DNA of 64,000 nt from Chryseobacterium phocaeense (lineage in GTDB: Bacteria; Bacteroidota; Bacteroidia; Flavobacteriales; Weeksellaceae), in contig NZ_LT827015.1 of assembly GCF_900169075.1 (NCBI RefSeq), forward strand, positions 1,876,158-1,940,157, read 5' to 3'. A program made the translations under genes and the position numbers. Below are positions 36,124-45,294 of the stretch, piece by piece; position 1 is the stretch's first letter, and every line of letters starts with the position of its first letter. A model generated the notes under the pieces. That model did not search any database, was not told where the DNA came from, and worked only from the letters and a program-made list of their open reading frames with translations.

Positions 36124-38070
36124 TTACTTTTTATGTTTTATTCGGTGTAATTTATACTTTTTATCTTTTTTCTGGCGCAAAATAATTCCTGCCAGCGGAG
36201 GAAGCTTTAAGGTCACCGCTTTGGGATGTCTCATCCAATCTTCGTACCGTTCATTCAGAATTTCAGCCTGAATCCCGCTTCCGCTGTATTGCTCATCGTC
36301 AGAATTAAAAACAACTTCCCAATGGGTCCCTGCATTCACCCCGATGGTGTAGTCCAGAACTTCCGGTTTTAAATTTAAAACCACCATCAACACATCATCC
36401 CTTCTCTTGCCCTTTCTGAGATAAACATACACAGAATTTTCCAGGTCGTCTGCTTCGACCCACTCAAAACCGTTTTTATCAAACTGATTTTCATATAAGG
36501 CAGATTCATCCCTGTACAAATGGTTCAGGTCTTTGACCAAATTCTGCATTCCTTTGTGTACCGGATACTGCAGCAAATGCCAATCGAGGCTTCTGGTGAA
36601 ATTCCATTCTCCGGTCTGTGCAAATTCATCTCCCATAAAGAGCAGCTTGGCTCCCGGATGGGTATACATATAGACATACAGGGCGCGGAGATTGGCAAAT
36701 TTCTGCCATTCGTCACCCGGCATTTTATAGATCAGGCTTGCTTTTCCGTGAACCACTTCATCATGAGACAAAGGCATCATATAATTCTCATTATACATAT
36801 ACACGGATGCAAAAGTGATTTTATGGTGATGGTATTTCCGGTTTTCCGGATATTCCTTGAAATAGTCCAAAGTATCATGCATCCAGCCCATCATCCACTT
36901 CATTCCGAAGCCTACCCCTCCGTCATGAACGGGTTTTGTAAGCAATGGAAAATCAGAACTTTCTTCCGCTATGGTGATGATGCTGTCTCCGAATTCTTTA
37001 TACACCGCCGTATTGAATTCCTGAAGGAAAGCTTTAGCCTCCAGGTTTACATTTCCGCCTTCAATATTGGGTTCCCACTCCCCTTCATTCCTGGAATAAT
37101 CAAGATGAAGCATGGAAGTAACCGCATCCACACGAAGCCCGTCTGCGTGATAGCGTGTGAGCCAGAACATGGCATTGGAAATCAGGAAAGATTTGACTTC
37201 GTTTCTTCCATAATTGAAAATATAGGATTTCCAGTCCGGGTGAAAGCCTTTTCTGGGATCTTCGTGTTCATAAAGATAAGAACCGTCAAAACGGTGCAGC
37301 CCGTTGGCATCCCCCGGAAAATGTGAAGGTACCCAATCCAGAATCACGCCAATGTCATTTTTATGCAGCTGATCAATCAGATACATCAGATCCTGCGGTG
37401 ATCCGAATCTTGAAGTTGCAGCATAAAATCCCGTAATCTGATAGCCCCAGCTCGGATCATACGGATATTCCATTACCGGCATGAACTCTACGTGGGTAAA
37501 ACCCATTTCTTTTACATAAGGAACCAGTTTTCCTGCAATATCACGGTAGTTTAAATATCTGTCCGGTGCACTGCCTTCCCTGACCCATGAACCCAAATGA
37601 AGCTCATAAACAGATAATGGGGCATCCAGACTGTTTATTTTCCAGCGTTTTTCCATCCATTCTTCATCACCCCACTCATACCAGGTGGTGGAAACCAATG
37701 ATGCAGCCTGCAAATTCTGCTCCCAACTTAAAGCATAGGGATCACTTTTTTCAAGAATTTCACCTCTGGCAGTTTCTACCGCATATTTATACAAAGTACC
37801 CCAGGTGAGCCCGGCAATAAAGCCTTCCCAAATTCCTGATCCGTCCCATCTCGGGAACAGAATATGATCCTTGTGATTCCAGTTATTGAAATTTCCGATG
37901 ACAGAAACTTTTTTTGCGTTGGGAGCCCATACCGAAAAATAGACGCCTTTCAGCCCATCTTTTTCTACAGAATGCGCTCCGAATTTCCCATACAGCTTAT
38001 AATGCCTTCCTTCCTTAAAAAGGTAGACATCGTGGTCTGTGAACAGCGTATAGGTTTTTACAGAATTCAT
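36124..38070 (-). CDS. glgB: 1,4-alpha-glucan branching enzyme
   Basis: GH13 enzyme that makes alpha-1,6 branches in glycogen. The start ATG at 38070 (MNSVKTYTLFTDHDVYLF) is preferred over a TTG 3 bp earlier. The 648-residue protein has an N-terminal CBM48 module (YFSVWAPNAKKVSVIGNFNNW, about 45-65) and a GH13 catalytic domain with GLRVDAVTSM (nucleophile Asp), ITIAEESS (acid/base Glu) and MPLSHDEVVHG, then a C-terminal beta domain. It is first of the glg operon; the divergent esterase gene starts about 390 bp away. Confidence 0.97.
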   Translation of the reverse strand: MNSVKTYTLFTDHDVYLFKEGRHYKLYGKFGAHSVEKDGLKGVYFSVWAPNAKKVSVIGNFNNWNHKDHILFPRWDGSGIWEGFIAGLTWGTLYKYAVETARGEILEKSDPYALSWEQNLQAASLVSTTWYEWGDEEWMEKRWKINSLDAPLSVYELHLGSWVREGSAPDRYLNYRDIAGKLVPYVKEMGFTHVEFMPVMEYPYDPSWGYQITGFYAATSRFGSPQDLMYLIDQLHKNDIGVILDWVPSHFPGDANGLHRFDGSYLYEHEDPRKGFHPDWKSYIFNYGRNEVKSFLISNAMFWLTRYHADGLRVDAVTSMLHLDYSRNEGEWEPNIEGGNVNLEAKAFLQEFNTAVYKEFGDSIITIAEESSDFPLLTKPVHDGGVGFGMKWMMGWMHDTLDYFKEYPENRKYHHHKITFASVYMYNENYMMPLSHDEVVHGKASLIYKMPGDEWQKFANLRALYVYMYTHPGAKLLFMGDEFAQTGEWNFTRSLDWHLLQYPVHKGMQNLVKDLNHLYRDESALYENQFDKNGFEWVEADDLENSVYVYLRKGKRRDDVLMVVLNLKPEVLDYTIGVNAGTHWEVVFNSDDEQYSGSGIQAEILNERYEDWMRHPKAVTLKLPPLAGIILRQKKDKKYKLHRIKHKK

Positions 38071-38456
38071 CAAGATAACGTTGTACTTTATTTTTCTCTG
38101 AAACTACGAAAATTCCGTGCAATAACGGTTAATAATTAATCAAATTATTATTATGTTAATTAACGTTAGTTTGGGAACGAAAATCAGAGCGAGTTGGAAG
38201 ATGGAAGAAGGAGGATGGAAGCTACCGGGCGCTATCCTTGTCAAGGTTCCAAACCTTGACAAGGATAGCGATAAACTATCTGGTAGCTATTATTTCTACT
38301 TCAATAGCTTCACTCTTCCATCCTCCTGCTTCCATCCATCAATTCTTCAATTTTAGGCAGATTAATCAAATATATTATTTTTTACATTTATTTTTTTATG
38401 ATTTTAAAACAATCTTTTTTATAAATTTAGCTACCCAATTATATTAAACACATACG
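38071..38456. other. Divergent gap between glgB and the esterase
   Basis: A 386-bp gap that holds a repeat element (38203-38333) with a central palindrome; no gene was found. The control region for glgB and the esterase must lie in the flanks. No full consensus promoter was recognised. Confidence 0.65.
38203..38333. repeat. MITE/REP-like element with internal palindrome (copy 2)
   Basis: Ends GGAAGAAGGAGGATGGAAG (38203-38221) and its complement at 38315-38333 match in 18 of 19 bases. Inside is a palindrome with perfect 18-bp arms and a 3-nt loop (38231-38269), flanked by GCTACC / GGTAGC. The core is shared with 4843-4879. Not coding. Confidence 0.82.
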
Positions 38457-39578
38457 ATGAGGTTTGAACTTTATACAGAAGAAAGCGACGACAGAGCGGT
38501 GTATATCACCGGAAATTTCAACAACTGGAACCCCAGAGACCGCAATTATCAGCTTAAACAGCTGGATCCACACTCCTACTTTATAGAAATAGATGACCAG
38601 GTTCTTCCGGACACGGTAGAATACAAATTCACCAAAGGAGGCTGGGAAAATGTAGAACTGGATAAATACGGAAGTATTACCCCCAACCGCAAAGCGCAAA
38701 AAACAGCAGGAAAAACATCTGACAGTATTGAAAAGTGGAGACTCAACTGGGGTCCGTTCAAAAAAGAGTTTTTTCCGATCGCTGAAGTTATTTCGGAGGA
38801 ATTTTATATTCCGCAGCTGGAACGTTACCGCAAGATATGGGCTGTACTCCCCTATGATTATTATGTATCGGACAAAAGCTACCCAGTCCTCTATCTTCAG
38901 GATGCCCAGAATCTTTTCAATGAAGGAAGCGGCTACGGCAACTGGGAAATCGACAAAAAGCTGTCTATCCTTGCCGAATACGGGCGTGGTGACGTTATTA
39001 TTATCGCAATAGAACATGGGAGCGAGGAACGCATCAATGAGTATATTTTTGATAATGACAATGTAGCAAACGGCTCTGAAGGAAAAAAATACATCCGCTT
39101 CATTACGGATACCTTAAAACCTTTTGTGGATGAACACTACCGCACAAAGAAAGACCGGGAGAATACGGGGATTGGGGGTAGCTCTTTAGGTGCACTGATC
39201 AGCATTTACAGCGGATTCTTATATCCTGAAGTATATTCCAAGCTTCTGATCTTCTCACCATCACTTTGGGTGGAACCTAATAATAACTTCCCTATGATGA
39301 GCTTCAGGGTGCCTTTCAAAACAAAGATCTACCTCTACGGAGGCGGCCAGGAAGGTTCTAAAATGGTAAAAAGAATCCATGTTTTTGAAGAGTATCTGAA
39401 GCGTTGGGAAAAGAAAAATCTTTTTGATTTTGAATTCAGGACCAGCATCAACCCGGAAGGTACACACAGTGAGTTCTACTGGTCTCAGGAGTTTCCGAGA
39501 GCTATTGAATGGCTGTTTTATGACAATACGGAAAACCCGGTAGAAGTAAAGCCACAGCAACAGAGTATTAAAAATTAA
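38457..39578 (+). CDS. Esterase with possible N-terminal glycogen-binding (CBM48-like) module
   Basis: A 373-residue protein in two parts. Residues about 1-80 resemble a CBM48/AMPK-type glycogen-binding module (VYITGNFNNWNPRDR). Residues about 105-360 are an alpha/beta-hydrolase of the putative esterase (Esterase D/enterochelin esterase-like) family, with the nucleophile Ser in GIGGSSLGALIS and the catalytic His in EGTHSEFYW. No signal peptide is seen, so it is probably cytosolic. It is divergent from the glycogen operon, suggesting it acts on glycogen-linked esters or is merely located there; this is inference. Confidence 0.82.
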   Translation: MRFELYTEESDDRAVYITGNFNNWNPRDRNYQLKQLDPHSYFIEIDDQVLPDTVEYKFTKGGWENVELDKYGSITPNRKAQKTAGKTSDSIEKWRLNWGPFKKEFFPIAEVISEEFYIPQLERYRKIWAVLPYDYYVSDKSYPVLYLQDAQNLFNEGSGYGNWEIDKKLSILAEYGRGDVIIIAIEHGSEERINEYIFDNDNVANGSEGKKYIRFITDTLKPFVDEHYRTKKDRENTGIGGSSLGALISIYSGFLYPEVYSKLLIFSPSLWVEPNNNFPMMSFRVPFKTKIYLYGGGQEGSKMVKRIHVFEEYLKRWEKKNLFDFEFRTSINPEGTHSEFYWSQEFPRAIEWLFYDNTENPVEVKPQQQSIKN

Positions 39579-39582
39579 ACTT

Positions 39583-40998
39583 ATGAAATTAATCAACAAA
39601 AAAAATAAAAACTATACCCAGATCTTTCAGCTTTTCACCGAAGAAGCCTGGGAAAAAGCAAGAAAAAAGCACCATAAAAATCTTGCTACCCTGTTTTCCG
39701 GAAAAAAAAATGAAGTTTTTATCCAGGCAGATGAAGACAGCATTATTTATATGATCGGGTTAGGAAAATCAACCCTGCAGAATTTTGAAATCCAGCAGGT
39801 AGCCGTTAAATTCTCCCAGACCCAGAAAGATAAACTTCAGACTACTCCGACCCTCGTACTGGCAGATTTCATGAATGAAAAACAGTTTGAAGAATTTATC
39901 AAAGGATTGCTGCTGGGAACTTACACCTATCCTTTTGATCGAAAGCATGCGTTCTGGAATCCTCAGTTTGAAATTCATTTTGAAAATTTTAGTCAGAAAA
40001 AATTAGATGCCGTCCTTTCAAAAGCGGAAGCACTGACCAATGGGCAAACCGCGTGTCAGGAATGGCTGAATAAGCCTGCCAATCTTAAAAAGCCTGATAT
40101 CTTAAGTTCATATTTAAAAAATTTAGCCAAAAAATATGATTTTAAATATACGGTCTTCAACAGAAAAAAATGTGAAGAGCTGGGACTTGGAGCTTACCTG
40201 TCGGTCAATCAGGGAAGTGCTTATGATGCCGCTTTCACAATCATCGAATATAAAACTTCCGTTAAGAATGCTAAAACATTTGGACTGGTAGGAAAATGTG
40301 TTCTTTTTGACACAGGAGGTATTTCACTGAAAGACCATACCAATATGCATTATATGAAATCTGACATGGGTGGCGCCACAGCGGTTATCGGAGCCTTGAT
40401 CTATGCCGCAGAAATGAATCTTCCCGTAAATATTGTGGCAGTGCTTCCTATCACAGACAATGCCATTTCTGAAAAGGCTTTCCTGCCGAGCGACGTCATT
40501 ACAGCATATAACGGAAAAACCATTGAGGTTCTCAATACCGATGCGGAAGGCAGAATGATCCTTGCAGACGGCCTGTCTTATCTTGCCAAAAATTACAAGA
40601 CGGATTTTCTTATCGATCTTGCTACCCTTACCGGAAGCTCCGTGAGAATGTTCGGGGATACCTGCGGTGCGATGTTTTCAAATAATGAAGAATTGAAAAA
40701 CCGGTTAATAAAAACCGGAGACCAAACCAATCAGAGGGTCTGGAACCTGCCTTTATGGGACATCTGGAAAGATGACATCCAGTCTGATGTGGCCGACCTT
40801 AAGAACATCTCCATGAAGCCTATCGGGGACTGTATTATTGCCGCCAAATTTCTCGAACAGTTTACAGAAAACCACCCAAAATGGGCCCATCTGGATATTG
40901 CAGGGGTTGCCTTTGGAAGTATGGGATATGCTAAGGAAAAAGCAGCAACCGGCTATGGAGTACAATTACTGGCCGATTTAATTGAAAATTATCAGTAA
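39583..40998 (+). CDS. M17 leucyl aminopeptidase
   Basis: A two-metal cytosolic aminopeptidase of family M17, which removes N-terminal amino acids from peptides. The 471-residue protein has all expected metal and active-site residues: VGK, FDTGGISLK, MKSDMGGATAV and the signature NTDAEGRMIL (catalytic Arg) at about 318-327. It has an N-terminal regulatory domain of about 150 residues. It follows the esterase by 4 bp, so co-transcription is likely. Confidence 0.94.
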   Translation: MKLINKKNKNYTQIFQLFTEEAWEKARKKHHKNLATLFSGKKNEVFIQADEDSIIYMIGLGKSTLQNFEIQQVAVKFSQTQKDKLQTTPTLVLADFMNEKQFEEFIKGLLLGTYTYPFDRKHAFWNPQFEIHFENFSQKKLDAVLSKAEALTNGQTACQEWLNKPANLKKPDILSSYLKNLAKKYDFKYTVFNRKKCEELGLGAYLSVNQGSAYDAAFTIIEYKTSVKNAKTFGLVGKCVLFDTGGISLKDHTNMHYMKSDMGGATAVIGALIYAAEMNLPVNIVAVLPITDNAISEKAFLPSDVITAYNGKTIEVLNTDAEGRMILADGLSYLAKNYKTDFLIDLATLTGSSVRMFGDTCGAMFSNNEELKNRLIKTGDQTNQRVWNLPLWDIWKDDIQSDVADLKNISMKPIGDCIIAAKFLEQFTENHPKWAHLDIAGVAFGSMGYAKEKAATGYGVQLLADLIENYQ

Positions 40999-41101
40999 AA
41001 ATTAGTTTTTTACAAAATTTCTCTGTATACTTGAGTGTACATTTTCAAAAACGCATGTTATTTCTATTTTTAACATTAATTAATCAATAGAAATTTGCTT
41101 T

Positions 41102-41109
41102 TATTTTTG
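41102..41109 (+). promoter_or_regulatory. Putative -7 element of the amidoligase operon
   Basis: TATTTTTG matches TAnnTTTG, 29 bp upstream of the first ATP-grasp gene at 41139. No clear -33 at the ideal spacing. Confidence 0.45.
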
Positions 41110-41138
41110 ATAATTTACTAAAAATTAAAAAACATTAT

Positions 41139-42362
41139 ATGGAGGAGAAAATCATAGTGTGTATTTCATGCTATTATAAGGGCTATGACTTCATGGATGA
41201 AATGAAGAAGCTCGGTAATAAAATTATTTTGGTCACCTCGGAAAGCCTGAAAGAAAAAAACTGGCCGTGGCATGCTATTGACGAGGTATTTTATATGGCT
41301 GAATTAAGACCGTCGGTCTGGAATCTGGAACATCTCATCCAGGGATTCTCTCATCTTATGAAAACCAGAAAAGTAGATGCCGTAGTGGCACTGGATGACT
41401 ATGATGTGGAAAAAGCAGCACTCATCAGGGAAACTTTCCGCATTCCGGGGATGGGGCAAACTACCCACCGGTACTTCAGAGACAAGCTGGCTATGCGCCA
41501 GAAAGCGAAAGATTCGGGGATCAGTGTCCCGGAATTTACCGCTGTTTTTAATAATGATGAAGTCAACAGCTTTGTAGATAAAGTTCCGGCTCCGTGGGTA
41601 TTGAAACCACGATCGGAAGCATCCGCATCAGGAATAAAAAAGTTTTCTTCCAAAGATGAACTCTGGGACGAGCTGGAAGCCTTGGGTGACGAAAGACACC
41701 TGTTTTTACTGGAAAGCTTTAAACCGGGAGATGTTTATCATGTAGACAGCCTGACATTCAATAAAGAAATTGTGTTCACATCAGCCTCCAAATATCTTGC
41801 TCCCCCTATGCAGGTTTCTCATGAAGGCGGTGTATTCCGATCAAAAACATTAGGAAGATATTCTGAAGAATTCAAAGCCCTGGATGAAGCGAATACCAAA
41901 GTTCTGTCCAGTTTCGGACTGCTTAACGGAGCCACCCACACCGAATTTATCCGCGGAAAAGCAGACGGGAAATGGTATTTCCTGGAAACCTCCTCCAGAG
42001 TGGGAGGTGCGCATATTCCGGACCTCGTGGAAGCATCCAGCAACATTAATATCTGGCGAGAGTGGGCCAGAATTGAAGACGCTCTGCTTCGTGGAAACCA
42101 TTATGAAACAGCTAAGCCTACCGGCTATTATTCCGGTCTGATCGTAGCCCTGATCAAAGACAAAGAGCCCGACTACAGCACCTTTGAAAGTGAAGAAGTA
42201 GTGAAGTTCCTTCCCATTGATCATCACGTAGGAATTGTTTACAAATCAAGCGATCCGGAAGTGATCCAGGAAAGGCTCGACAGTGCTGCCGAAAAAATAC
42301 AGGCTGACATGCTGAATATCCTTCCGCCCAAAACAAACCTTACTAAATTAAAAAAACCATAA
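41139..42362 (+). CDS. ATP-grasp ligase, L-amino-acid-ligase-like
   Basis: ATP-dependent carboxylate-amine (or thiol) ligase of the ATP-grasp fold. The 407-residue protein begins with a Rossmann-like preATP-grasp half (VVALDDYDVEKAALIRE), followed by the ATP-grasp lobes with VLKPRSEASASGI (lysine that holds the nucleotide phosphates, about 150-155) and a late acidic/basic set THTEFI...FLETSSRVGGAHIPDLV, as in BacD-like dipeptide ligases. No carrier or adenylation domain is present. First gene of a five-gene operon containing another ATP-grasp protein, a YbdK-like ligase and an amidotransferase. Substrates are unknown. Confidence 0.82.
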   Translation: MEEKIIVCISCYYKGYDFMDEMKKLGNKIILVTSESLKEKNWPWHAIDEVFYMAELRPSVWNLEHLIQGFSHLMKTRKVDAVVALDDYDVEKAALIRETFRIPGMGQTTHRYFRDKLAMRQKAKDSGISVPEFTAVFNNDEVNSFVDKVPAPWVLKPRSEASASGIKKFSSKDELWDELEALGDERHLFLLESFKPGDVYHVDSLTFNKEIVFTSASKYLAPPMQVSHEGGVFRSKTLGRYSEEFKALDEANTKVLSSFGLLNGATHTEFIRGKADGKWYFLETSSRVGGAHIPDLVEASSNINIWREWARIEDALLRGNHYETAKPTGYYSGLIVALIKDKEPDYSTFESEEVVKFLPIDHHVGIVYKSSDPEVIQERLDSAAEKIQADMLNILPPKTNLTKLKKP

Positions 42363-42378
42363 CAAAAGCAATACATCA

Positions 42379-43092
42379 ATGCCGCATATAGAACATACAG
42401 ATTATTACTCAAATATATTAGGAACAAGCCTTAAAGTAGAAGTTACGGGACATTACGGACATCCCATCATTATGTTTCCTACTTCTCAGGGCCAGTACAC
42501 TCAAAATCATGATTTCCACCTTAACGGAAGCATCAACTGGTTTATAGAACAGGGGAAAGTGAAGCTTTACAATGTTCAGACCATCGACGGCTGGAGTTTT
42601 TATGATGACAAGATTTCGCCTCAGAGCAGAATAAAAAATTATGAACTGTATGTGCAGTTCCTGATTCAGGAATTTGTACCGTACATCCAGAAGATCCACA
42701 AAACCCACCGTGTAGCTGTGGCCGGAGCAAGCTTTGGCGGATATCATGCAGCCAATTTTGCATTCAGGTTTCCGGATGTGGTTTCCCATCTGTTTTGCCT
42801 TTCGGGAGCATTCAGCATAAGAAATTTCATGGACGGATATTCGGATGAGCTGGTATATTTCAATTGTCCGAGGGAATTTGTAAGGAATGATGAAGCCTGG
42901 AAATACAAGCATATGCACATTGTTCTGAGCACCTCTGATCAGGATATCTGCAAAGATAAAAATATTGAAATGGCAGAAATACTGAGTGTAAAAGGGATTG
43001 ACTTCTGGTATGACGAAAGAAAATGGATCAATCATGACTGGCCGTTATGGAGAATGGTATTTCCGACATTTATCGGTACATTTTTTTCTTAA
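42379..43092 (+). CDS. Alpha/beta-hydrolase (esterase family)
   Basis: A 237-residue cytosolic hydrolase with the nucleophile Ser in GASFGGYHAANFAF (about 114-127) and candidate acid and base in STSDQD and INHDWPLWR. It is like small acyl esterases or thioesterases of the enterochelin-esterase/EstD group. It starts 16 bp after the first ATP-grasp gene and before the second, so it likely acts on a peptide, ester or thioester intermediate of this operon, for example hydrolysis or acyl transfer (inference). No signal peptide. Confidence 0.82.
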   Translation: MPHIEHTDYYSNILGTSLKVEVTGHYGHPIIMFPTSQGQYTQNHDFHLNGSINWFIEQGKVKLYNVQTIDGWSFYDDKISPQSRIKNYELYVQFLIQEFVPYIQKIHKTHRVAVAGASFGGYHAANFAFRFPDVVSHLFCLSGAFSIRNFMDGYSDELVYFNCPREFVRNDEAWKYKHMHIVLSTSDQDICKDKNIEMAEILSVKGIDFWYDERKWINHDWPLWRMVFPTFIGTFFS

Positions 43093-43153
43093 AAAACTGT
43101 ACATTTAATAACACAAATTAATTATACACACACCAATTTTAAAAACAAAAATT

Positions 43154-44107
43154 ATGGCAAAAAAAGTGGGAATTCTATTCGGTATGGAAGATACGTTTCC
43201 TTGGGCATTTATCGATAAGGTGAACGAGCTGGGCGGCGGAGAAGTTGTTGCTGAAGCAGTAAATATCGACAAACTTGAGCAGGGTGCTGATTATGGGTAT
43301 GCGGTGATTATCGACAGAATTTCACAGGATGTTCCTTTCTACAGAGCGTATCTTAAAAATGCAGCGCTTAACGGCACTTATGTTATCAATAACCCGTTCT
43401 GGTGGAGTGCAGATGAAAAGTTTTTCAATAATGCATTAATGACAAAACTGGGAATTCCGCTTCCTAAGACGGTATTGCTGCCTTCACACGAAAGGCCTAC
43501 GGATACTTCAGAAACATCGTTCAGAAACCTGAAATTCCCTCACGATTGGGAATATATTTTTAACTATGTCGGTTTTCCCGCTTATATGAAACCTCATGAC
43601 GGCGGCGGATGGAAAAGCGTATACCGTGTGGAAAATCCGGAAGACCTTTGGGATAAATTAAGCGAAACCGAACAGCTGGTAATGATGGTGCAGGAAGAAA
43701 TTGTTTTTGACGATTACTACAGGGTGTATTGTCTGGGTAAAAAATATGTCCACATTATGCCTTACGAACCGCGTAACCCTCATCACCTGAGATATGCCAC
43801 CACGCATCAGACCCAGGGAGAAGATCTTGAAAAACTGCTGAAAACAATTCATGACTATACCATAAAAATGAATGAAGCGCTTGGCTATGATTTCAATACC
43901 GTAGAGTTTGCGATCAGAGACGGGATTCCGTATGCAATAGATTTCTGTAATCCTGCTCCTGATGCTGATAAAAACTCTGTAGGTGAAGAAAACTTTGCAT
44001 GGATTGTAGAGCATGCTGCTAAGCTTGCCATTGAAAAAGCTAAAGAATACGTTCCCGGAACGCCTAATATTTCCTGGGGTACGTTTGTAAAAGACTCCGT
44101 AAAATAA
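43154..44107 (+). CDS. ATP-grasp ligase, second
   Basis: A 317-residue ATP-grasp protein, distinct from the first one. The central ATP-grasp lobe has YMKPHDGGGWKSVY (Lys for nucleotide binding, about 136-149) and a late metal-binding region with YNTVEFAIRDGIPYAIDFCNPAPD (the last part is FCNPAPDAD). It resembles RimK-like and D-Ala-D-Ala-ligase-like amidoligases. Its N-terminal half starts KKVGILFGMEDTFPWAF. It lies between the esterase and the YbdK-like ligase; substrates are unknown. Confidence 0.8.
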   Translation: MAKKVGILFGMEDTFPWAFIDKVNELGGGEVVAEAVNIDKLEQGADYGYAVIIDRISQDVPFYRAYLKNAALNGTYVINNPFWWSADEKFFNNALMTKLGIPLPKTVLLPSHERPTDTSETSFRNLKFPHDWEYIFNYVGFPAYMKPHDGGGWKSVYRVENPEDLWDKLSETEQLVMMVQEEIVFDDYYRVYCLGKKYVHIMPYEPRNPHHLRYATTHQTQGEDLEKLLKTIHDYTIKMNEALGYDFNTVEFAIRDGIPYAIDFCNPAPDADKNSVGEENFAWIVEHAAKLAIEKAKEYVPGTPNISWGTFVKDSVK

Positions 44108-44140
44108 CCTTTGAAAAAAATAAAAAAACACGAAAAAAAA

Positions 44141-45259
44141 ATGCATCAATTTACTATTGGAATCGAAGAAGAATATCAGATCATTGATGTTGAAAGCAGA
44201 GACTTAATATCTCATGTTTCCAAAATCATTGAAGGCGGTAAAGCGGTTTTAAGTGAGAATTTAAAGCACGAAATGCATGAATCCATGATTGAAATGGAAA
44301 CCGGCATCTGCCAGAATATTAAAGAAGCCAGAGCCGAACTGACCAACCTGAGAAGACATCTGATCAATACCGCCCATGAACAGGGACTTCGGGTATCAGG
44401 AGGCGGAACCCATCCTTTTTCGAACTGGGAACATAATACGATCACGAACGGTGAACGTTACAACAAAATTGTAGATGATATGGGAGATGTTGCCCGCGGA
44501 AATTTGATTTTCGGGCTTCACGTTCATATCGGAATTCCCAACCGTGAAGAAGGCGTAAGAATTCAGAATGTGATGCGTTATTTCCTTCCGCACGTTTATG
44601 CGCTTTCAACCAATTCCCCTTTCTGGATAGGAAGAAATACAGGTTTCAAATCGTACAGACAGGAAATTTTTGTCAAGTTTCCAAGGACAGGTATCCCAAG
44701 TTATTTCAATTCATTAGCTGAATTTGACAGCTATGTAGACCTTCTTGTAAAAACCGGAACCATTGACAATGCCAAGAAAATCTGGTGGGATCTGCGGGTC
44801 CATCCGTTCTACCCTACGATTGAGTTCAGGATTTGTGATATGCCTTTAAGGATAGACGAAACGGTTTGTATGGCGGCCATTATGCAAAGTTTAGTCGCGA
44901 AAATCTATAAACTTCACCAGCAGAACTTAAGTTTCAGAAGCTACAGAAGATTATTGCTGAACGAAAACAAATGGAGAGCATCCAAAAGCGGTATTGAAGC
45001 CCATCTGATTGATTTCGGGAAAGAGGAATCCGTTCCTTATCCGCATCTTCTTAAGGAATTACTGGAATTCATTGATGATGTGGTGGATGAACTCGACTGC
45101 AGAAAAGAAGTGGAATATGCCTGGACCATTCTGGAAAACGGAACAGGAGCCGACAGACAGCTTAAAGTTTTCCGTGAGACCGGCGATCTTACCAAAGTAG
45201 TAGACTATATGATCTCTGAAACAGAGTATGGCATAACACATGAAGGAAACGCTTCATAA
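44141..45259 (+). CDS. YbdK/GCS2-type carboxylate-amine ligase
   Basis: A glutamine-synthetase-like fold ligase of the glutamate-cysteine ligase 2 (YbdK, COOH-NH2 ligase) family. The start is the ATG at 44141 (MHQFTIGIEEEYQIID); an in-frame TTG lies 30 bp upstream. The 372-residue protein has the family's metal/ATP motifs GIEEEYQI, GGGTHPFSNW (about 87-96) and GLHVHIGIPN (about 125-134). It is a probable gamma-glutamyl-like or other amide-bond former using ATP. The second COOH-NH2 ligase type in this operon. Confidence 0.88.
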   Translation: MHQFTIGIEEEYQIIDVESRDLISHVSKIIEGGKAVLSENLKHEMHESMIEMETGICQNIKEARAELTNLRRHLINTAHEQGLRVSGGGTHPFSNWEHNTITNGERYNKIVDDMGDVARGNLIFGLHVHIGIPNREEGVRIQNVMRYFLPHVYALSTNSPFWIGRNTGFKSYRQEIFVKFPRTGIPSYFNSLAEFDSYVDLLVKTGTIDNAKKIWWDLRVHPFYPTIEFRICDMPLRIDETVCMAAIMQSLVAKIYKLHQQNLSFRSYRRLLLNENKWRASKSGIEAHLIDFGKEESVPYPHLLKELLEFIDDVVDELDCRKEVEYAWTILENGTGADRQLKVFRETGDLTKVVDYMISETEYGITHEGNAS

Positions 45260-45268
45260 TATTTTTGG

Positions 45269-45276
45269 TAACTTTG
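45269..45276 (+). promoter_or_regulatory. Putative internal -7 element before the amidotransferase gene
   Basis: TAACTTTG matches TAnnTTTG, 18 bp upstream of the ATG at 45295; may give extra expression within the operon. Confidence 0.35.
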
Positions 45277-45294
45277 CAAAAAATATGAAGTAGT

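Noticed and set aside
36520..37326. 268-residue plus-strand open frame opposite glgB
   Set aside because: Shadow of the conserved GH13 gene; composition rich in Cys, His and Phe as in shadow frames, with no recognisable domain.
38439..39017. 192-residue minus-strand frame opposite the CBM48-esterase gene
   Set aside because: Complement of the conserved esterase; no independent support.
42418..43035. 205-residue minus-strand frame opposite the esterase gene
   Set aside because: Antisense to a well-supported gene; no signal, motif or neighbour supports it.
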